DNA of 9,445 bases. It comes from an uncultured Paracoccus sp. (GTDB lineage Bacteria > Pseudomonadota > Alphaproteobacteria > Rhodobacterales > Rhodobacteraceae). Every line of letters starts with the position of its first letter. The stretch's first letter is position 1. Made by a program: the position numbers and the translations under genes. Below the pieces are notes generated by a model that did no database searches, had not been told where the DNA came from, and saw nothing but the letters and a program-made list of their open reading frames with translations. This document shows, piece by piece, positions 6,297 through 9,445 of this stretch. The stretch is from contig CALLYR010000390.1 of assembly GCA_937859005.1 (NCBI GenBank), forward strand, positions 1 to 9,445, read 5' to 3'.

Positions 6297-6797
6297 TCAG
6301 CGCCGCGCGAGCTTTGCCGATTTCGCCACCAGCATCTTGCGGCGCAGGGGCGACAGATGGTCCACATAGACCCGGCCCTCCAGATGGTCGATCTGGTGCT
6401 GCACGCTGGTCGCCCACAGGCCGACGAAATCGCGCTCCTCGATCTGGCCGTCCGCGTTCAGGAACCGCACCGTGACCGCGCGCGCGCGTTCGATCCGGGC
6501 CGAGACGCCGGGCAGGTTGGGGCTGGCTTCCTCATGGCTGCGCATCTGGACCGATGCGTGCAGCACCTGCGGATTGGCCATCCGCACCGCTTCGCCCCGG
6601 CGCGAGGACGCATCGACCACCGCCAGCCGCAGCATGATCCCGATCTGGGGCGCGGCCAGGCCCACGCCCGGCATCGCCTCCATCGTGTCGATCATGTCGT
6701 CCCAGATCATGCGGACGGTTTCGGTGATCGCCTCGACCCGCTGGGCCGCCATGTGCAGGCGGCGGTCGGCATAGGGGATGACGGCGCGGACGGTCAT
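6297..6797 (-). CDS. Peptide deformylase paralog with substituted active-site residues (probable pseudoenzyme)
   Basis: This 166-residue protein has the deformylase fold and motif order. Motif 1, GVGLAAPQIG (44-53), is intact. Motif 2, normally EGCLS with the metal-binding Cys, reads EASPNLPG (90-97), putting Ser92 where the Cys should be. Motif 3, normally HExDH, reads HQIDH (134-138), so both His ligands remain but the catalytic Glu is Gln135. In E. coli the equivalents are Cys90 and Glu133, both needed for normal activity, so standard deformylation is unlikely. The gene is otherwise clean: full length, no stop or frameshift, ending in a basic helix like its neighbour. It starts 6 bp after the stop of canonical def, so the two are very likely co-transcribed. 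Similar paralogs beside def are, as I recall, common in Rhodobacterales, which suggests selection for some other role such as binding ribosomes or formylated peptides. Confidence 0.88.
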   Translation of the reverse strand: MTVRAVIPYADRRLHMAAQRVEAITETVRMIWDDMIDTMEAMPGVGLAAPQIGIMLRLAVVDASSRRGEAVRMANPQVLHASVQMRSHEEASPNLPGVSARIERARAVTVRFLNADGQIEERDFVGLWATSVQHQIDHLEGRVYVDHLSPLRRKMLVAKSAKLARR

Positions 6798-6803
6798 GCG
6801 GGG

Positions 6804-7325
6804 TCAGGCGCGCGCACGCTCGCGCCGCAGCTTTTCCATGCGGCGGGAAATCATCTGGCGCTTCATCGGGCCGATATGGTCGATGAACAGGCGTCCGTTC
6901 AGATGGTCCAGTTCATGCTGCACGCAGGTCGCCCACAGCCCGTCAAAGTCGCGCTCGTGCGTGGCGCCGTCAAGGCCGGTCCAGCGCATCCGCACCTCGG
7001 CCGGGCGGGTCACCTCGGCATACTGGTCGGGGAAGGACAGACACCCTTCCTCATAGACGCTGGACGCCTCCGAGGTCCAGGCGATCTCGGGGTCCACCAT
7101 CACGATGGGCGCGCGCGGGGCCTCGGGGTCCTTGGTGCAATCGACGACGAACAGGCGCGACAGGTGGCCCACCTGGGGCGCCGCCAGCCCCACGCCGGGG
7201 GCGGCATACATCGTGGCCAGCATGTCGGCGGCGAGGCTTTCGATCTCGGGCGTGATCCGGCCCACGGGAGCGCAGACCTTCCGTAACCGGGGATCGGGGT
7301 GCAGCAGGATCGGGCGGATGTTCAT
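6804..7325 (-). CDS. def: Peptide deformylase
   Basis: This 173-residue metalloenzyme removes the formyl group from N-formylmethionine on nascent chains at the ribosome. All three deformylase motifs are complete: GVGLAAPQVG (44-53), EEGCLSFPDQ (92-101, metal ligand Cys95) and QHELDH (136-141, ligands His137 and His141, catalytic Glu138). The start MNIRPILLHPDPRLRKVCAPV is typical of bacterial type I enzymes, and a basic C-terminal helix (KRQMISRRMEKLRRERARA, 155-173) matches the ribosome-binding tail of E. coli Def. ATG 7325 was chosen on that homology. AGGG lies only one base before it, too close for a normal Shine-Dalgarno. A possible promoter (7333-7361) would place the transcript start almost at the ATG, so the mRNA may be leaderless. 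It heads a leftward run with the deformylase-like gene, fmt and the MATE gene. Confidence 0.96.
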   Translation of the reverse strand: MNIRPILLHPDPRLRKVCAPVGRITPEIESLAADMLATMYAAPGVGLAAPQVGHLSRLFVVDCTKDPEAPRAPIVMVDPEIAWTSEASSVYEEGCLSFPDQYAEVTRPAEVRMRWTGLDGATHERDFDGLWATCVQHELDHLNGRLFIDHIGPMKRQMISRRMEKLRRERARA

Positions 7326-7332
7326 GCCCTGC

Positions 7333-7361
7333 CAGATAGGCCAAGGCTTCCCGCCGCGCAA
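7333..7361 (-). promoter_or_regulatory. Possible sigma-70 promoter for def
   Basis: On the minus strand TTGCGC (7361-7356) is followed after exactly 17 bases by TATCTG (7338-7333), a reasonable housekeeping -35/-10 pair. Transcription would begin near 7326, directly at ATG 7325. Judged by eye only. Confidence 0.35.
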
Positions 7362-7369
7362 CAGATCGC

Positions 7370-7394
7370 TATGCTGCCCGCGCGGACAGGAGGA
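7370..7394 (+). promoter_or_regulatory. Possible -10 element and strong ribosome binding site for the PatB-type gene
   Basis: AGGAGGA at 7388-7394 lies 4 bases before ATG 7399 and is the best Shine-Dalgarno sequence in the window, which decides this start. TATGCT at 7370-7375 could be a -10 box, but no good -35 is seen at the right distance. Confidence 0.45.
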
Positions 7395-7398
7395 CCCC

Positions 7399-8583
7399 AT
7401 GACCCGACCCGATTTCGACGAGATCATCGACCGCCGCGGCACCCTGTGCAACAAATGGGACGACATGGCAGAGGTCTGCGGGGTATCCCCGGACGACGGG
7501 CTGGCGATGTGGGTGGCCGACATGGACTTCCGCGCGCCTGCCGCCGTCCGCCGCGCGCTGGAGGAGACGGTCGCCCGCGGCATCTATGGCTATCCGGGGG
7601 CGAACCTGCCCTATCTGGACGCGATCCGCTGGTGGATGGGGACCCGCCACGGCTGGGAGGTGGGGCGCGAGGACATCCTGTCGGTCCACGGGCTGGTCAA
7701 CGGCACTGCGCTGGCGGTGGACGCATTCACCGAGCCCGGCGACGCGGTGGTGCTGATGACGCCGGTCTATCACGCCTTCGCGCGCATCGTGAAAGCCGCG
7801 GGGCGGACCGTCACCGAACTGCCGTTGGCGATGCGCAACGGGTTGCTGGCGCTGGACTGGGACAACTGGGCGCACCGCCTGACGGGGCGGGAAAAGATGC
7901 TGATCCTGTGTTCCCCCCATAACCCCGGCGGGCGGGTGTGGACGGCCGAGGAACTGCGGCAGGTGGCCGATTTCTGCCGCGACCGCGACCTGATCCTGGT
8001 GTCGGACGAAATCCATCACGACCTCGTGATGCCGGACGCGCCGCCCCATACCGTCACGGCGCTGGCCGCACCCGGCATCAGTGACCGGCTGGTGACGCTG
8101 ACCGCCGCGACCAAAAGCTTCAACATCGCGGGCGCCCATCTGGGCAATGCGATCATCGCCGATCCCGCCCTGCGCGAAAAATACAAGGCGCGGATGATGG
8201 CGCTGGGGATCTCGCCGGGGCTGTTCGGCCTGCCGATGGTGACGGCGGCCTATTCGCCCGAAGGGGCGGACTGGATCGACGCGCTGACCGGATATCTTGC
8301 CGGCAACGCCCGGCTGTTCGACCAGGGCGTGAACGCGATTCCGGGGCTGCGGTCCATGCCGTTGCAGGCGACCTATCTGGCCTGGGTGGATTTCAGGGGC
8401 ACCGGCATCGGCCCGGCCGAACTGCGCGACAGGCTGGCGCAAGGGGCGCGCATCGCCGCCAATGCGGGCGAAAGCTTCGGCCTGGGCGGCGAGGGGCACA
8501 TCCGCTTCAACCTCGCCACCCCCCGCCCCCGCGTGGCCGAGGCGGTCGAGCGCCTGCAAAGGGCCTTCGCCGACCTGCAATGA
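7399..8583 (+). CDS. PatB/MalY-type PLP-dependent C-S lyase or aminotransferase
   Basis: This 394-residue cytoplasmic fold-type I PLP enzyme belongs to the MalY/PatB branch. The start has LCNKWDDM and LAMWVADMDFRAP (35-47), characteristic of that branch. GIYGYPGANLPYLDAI (61-76) and Tyr124 in TPVYHAF follow. CSPHNPGGRVWT (171-182), SDEIHHDLVM (202-211), and TAATKSFNIAGAHLGNAII (235-253) with the PLP-binding Lys239 form the cofactor site. Arg369 in HIRFNLATPR (367-376) fits the substrate carboxylate contact. Members usually act as cystathionine beta-lyases, splitting cystathionine to homocysteine, pyruvate and ammonia, and some act on other cysteine conjugates. Sequence alone does not separate these roles or exclude transamination. 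The start is fixed by AGGAGGA at 7388. It diverges from def across 73 bp. Its stop overlaps the next start (ATGA), so the L,D-transpeptidase gene is probably translationally coupled. Confidence 0.93.
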   Translation: MTRPDFDEIIDRRGTLCNKWDDMAEVCGVSPDDGLAMWVADMDFRAPAAVRRALEETVARGIYGYPGANLPYLDAIRWWMGTRHGWEVGREDILSVHGLVNGTALAVDAFTEPGDAVVLMTPVYHAFARIVKAAGRTVTELPLAMRNGLLALDWDNWAHRLTGREKMLILCSPHNPGGRVWTAEELRQVADFCRDRDLILVSDEIHHDLVMPDAPPHTVTALAAPGISDRLVTLTAATKSFNIAGAHLGNAIIADPALREKYKARMMALGISPGLFGLPMVTAAYSPEGADWIDALTGYLAGNARLFDQGVNAIPGLRSMPLQATYLAWVDFRGTGIGPAELRDRLAQGARIAANAGESFGLGGEGHIRFNLATPRPRVAEAVERLQRAFADLQ

Positions 8584-9206
8584 GGCTGGCTTCGGTGTTC
8601 TCGGCTGCAGCCATCGCCTTTGTCGCCTGGGGCGGCTGGCTGGTGTGGGGGCCGACCATTCCCTTGCCGGTCCCGCTTCCGCCCGCGCTGCCGGTCCCCG
8701 TGCCCCCGCCGGTGCCGCGCGTGCCGCTGCCGCCGCTGCCCGGCCTGCCCGACATCCGCATCCCCCGGCCCGCGCCCGCGATCACCAGCCCGGTGGGCCG
8801 CATCCTGATCGAGAAACAGGCCCGCCGGATGACTGTCTGGCAGGAACGGGGCAACCCCCGCGTCTATGCCGTCGCCCTGGGGTTTGCGCCCGAAGGCGAC
8901 AAGGCGCGCCAGGGCGACGGAAAAACGCCCGAGGGCGTCTTCCGCATCGACCGCAGGAACGACCGCAGCCGGTTCCATCTGTCGCTGGGCCTCGACTATC
9001 CCCGTCCGCAGGACCGCGCCCGCGCCCGTGCGGATGGGGTCGATCCTGGCGGCGACATCATGATCCACGGCCAACCGAACGCCGCGGCGGACGGCTTCCG
9101 CGTCAAGGGCGACTGGACCGAGGGCTGCATCGCCCTGACCAACGCCGAGATGCGCGAGCTGTTCGCACATACGGCAATCGGAACCGAGGTGGAAATCCGG
9201 CCATGA
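8580..9206 (+). CDS. L,D-transpeptidase family protein (YkuD domain) with N-terminal anchor and proline-rich linker
   Basis: The 208-residue protein has one N-terminal hydrophobic segment (about 5-23), an uncleaved anchor or signal peptide that exports it to the periplasm. A proline/valine/leucine linker (about 28-66) with a PPP at 42-44 follows, then a YkuD domain. Domain signatures are ILIEKQARRMTVWQ (75-88), GDGKTPEGVFRI (112-123), the catalytic-site His163 in MIHGQPN, and the presumed nucleophile Cys183 in DWTEGCIALTN (178-188). The usual SHGC is TEGC here, a variant seen in YafK-like members. YkuD enzymes make or cut L,D bonds in peptidoglycan, and YafK (DpaA) releases Lpp from peptidoglycan, so cell-wall remodelling is the expected role, with the exact reaction unknown. 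No ribosome binding site is visible; the ATGA overlap with the PatB-type gene implies coupled translation. No functional link to that enzyme is evident. Confidence 0.9.
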   Translation: MRLASVFSAAAIAFVAWGGWLVWGPTIPLPVPLPPALPVPVPPPVPRVPLPPLPGLPDIRIPRPAPAITSPVGRILIEKQARRMTVWQERGNPRVYAVALGFAPEGDKARQGDGKTPEGVFRIDRRNDRSRFHLSLGLDYPRPQDRARARADGVDPGGDIMIHGQPNAAADGFRVKGDWTEGCIALTNAEMRELFAHTAIGTEVEIRP

Positions 9207-9207
9207 G

Positions 9208-9221
9208 GCCCGTCACCGGGC
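9208..9221. terminator. Inverted repeat after the L,D-transpeptidase stop
   Basis: GCCCG (9208-9212) pairs with CGGGC (9217-9221) across a 4-base loop, 1 base after the stop at 9206 and just before the end of the convergent gene. There is no T-run; its position alone suggests a weak bidirectional terminator. Confidence 0.3.
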
Positions 9222-9223
9222 GG

Positions 9224-9445
9224 TCATGACCTTGCGCAACTCCGGCGGCAGCGGCCCTCCGACGGATCGAGCGAAGGCATCGTCACCCCTTGCCCATCCG
9301 AGGACACCTGGGCCGTGCCTGAACAGGTGCCGAAACTTTCGCTCAGGCCCGGCTTGCCCGGCGCCGTGTCCAGCCAGGCATATTGCGCCGGACAGGCGGT
9401 GCCGCCGCTGCCGATGCCGATGCCGATGCCGATGCCGATGCCGAT
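9224..9445 (-). CDS. Unidentified protein, C-terminal fragment, possibly frameshifted near its end
   Basis: The last 73 codons of a leftward frame enter from the right edge. It begins with six Ile-Gly pairs from the GCCGAT repeat. A better-looking segment follows: SGGTACPAQYAWLDTAPG, then LSESFGTCSGTAQVSSDGQG, with two cysteines (18 and 41) and strong G/C third positions. The final residues (SLDPSEGRCRRSCARS) look unnatural. A second minus-strand frame ending at the stop 9213-9215 gives FARSVGGPLPPELRKVMTAR, more plausible as a C-terminus and with better third-position GC there. So the true gene may switch frame around 9270-9290 through a deletion, mutation or sequencing error. I do not recognise the family and assign no function. 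It converges on the L,D-transpeptidase gene. Confidence 0.45.
   Translation of the reverse strand: MGIGIGIGIGIGSGGTACPAQYAWLDTAPGKPGLSESFGTCSGTAQVSSDGQGVTMPSLDPSEGRCRRSCARS
9410..9445. repeat. Tandem hexamer GCCGAT, six perfect copies, at the window end
   Basis: Six uninterrupted copies of GCCGAT run to the last base, preceded by one imperfect unit (GCCGCT, 9404-9409). Read leftward in the frame of the fragment above they encode alternating Ile-Gly. The array may continue beyond the window. Such arrays change copy number by slippage and also break assemblies. Confidence 0.95.

Noticed and set aside
5250..7286. Plus-strand open frame of 678 codons opposite fmt, the def-like gene and def
   Set aside because: Gln/His/Arg-rich antisense translation covering three well-supported genes and their spacers.
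7369..8580. Minus-strand open frame of 403 codons opposite the PatB-type gene
   Set aside because: Shadow frame: the plus-strand gene has all PLP-enzyme motifs and a strong ribosome binding site, this one has none.
9410..9445. CRISPR-like array from the repeated units at the right edge
   Set aside because: The units are 6 bp with no spacers, so this is a simple tandem repeat.

Overview
The window is very GC-rich, with strong G/C preference at third codon positions. Its gene content (comF next to an NDUFAF5/BioC-type methyltransferase, fmt beside two def-type genes, a PatB-type lyase followed by a periplasmic L,D-transpeptidase) points to an alphaproteobacterium of the Rhodobacteraceae, probably Paracoccus or a close relative. 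That placement comes from recognising the proteins and their order, not from a search.

Layout. At the left edge the 5' part of a SAM-dependent methyltransferase gene reads leftward. Diverging from it is a rightward run: comF (328-1080), arfB (1195-1626), a Nudix hydrolase overlapping arfB by 4 bp (1623-2066) and a PiT-type inorganic phosphate transporter (2115-3539). This meets a leftward run, read from right to left: canonical peptide deformylase def (7325-6804), a second deformylase-like gene with substituted active-site residues (6797-6297), fmt (6161-5268), a MATE efflux transporter (5226-3856) and a stand-alone Lrp/AsnC ligand-binding domain (3790-3554). From the other side of a short divergent promoter region, a PatB/MalY-type PLP lyase (7399-8583) reads rightward. 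It overlaps by 4 bp an L,D-transpeptidase (8580-9206) with a long proline-rich linker. At the right edge a leftward gene is seen only as its 3' end, which runs into six perfect GCCGAT hexamers at the end of the window.

How the genes work together. def and fmt form the N-formylmethionine cycle: Fmt formylates initiator Met-tRNA and Def removes the formyl group from nascent chains. ArfB rescues stalled ribosomes. The other genes are housekeeping or transport functions without an obvious shared pathway.

I do not see an undescribed multi-gene system. The points most worth a second look are the deformylase paralog lacking two active-site residues, a near-perfect 25-bp palindrome plus hairpins between it and fmt, a 7-bp GC hairpin between fmt and the MATE gene, and the hexamer repeat with conflicting reading frames at the right edge. 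No tRNA, rRNA, CRISPR array, insertion sequence or phage gene was seen, and no gene-free stretch exceeds 300 bases.
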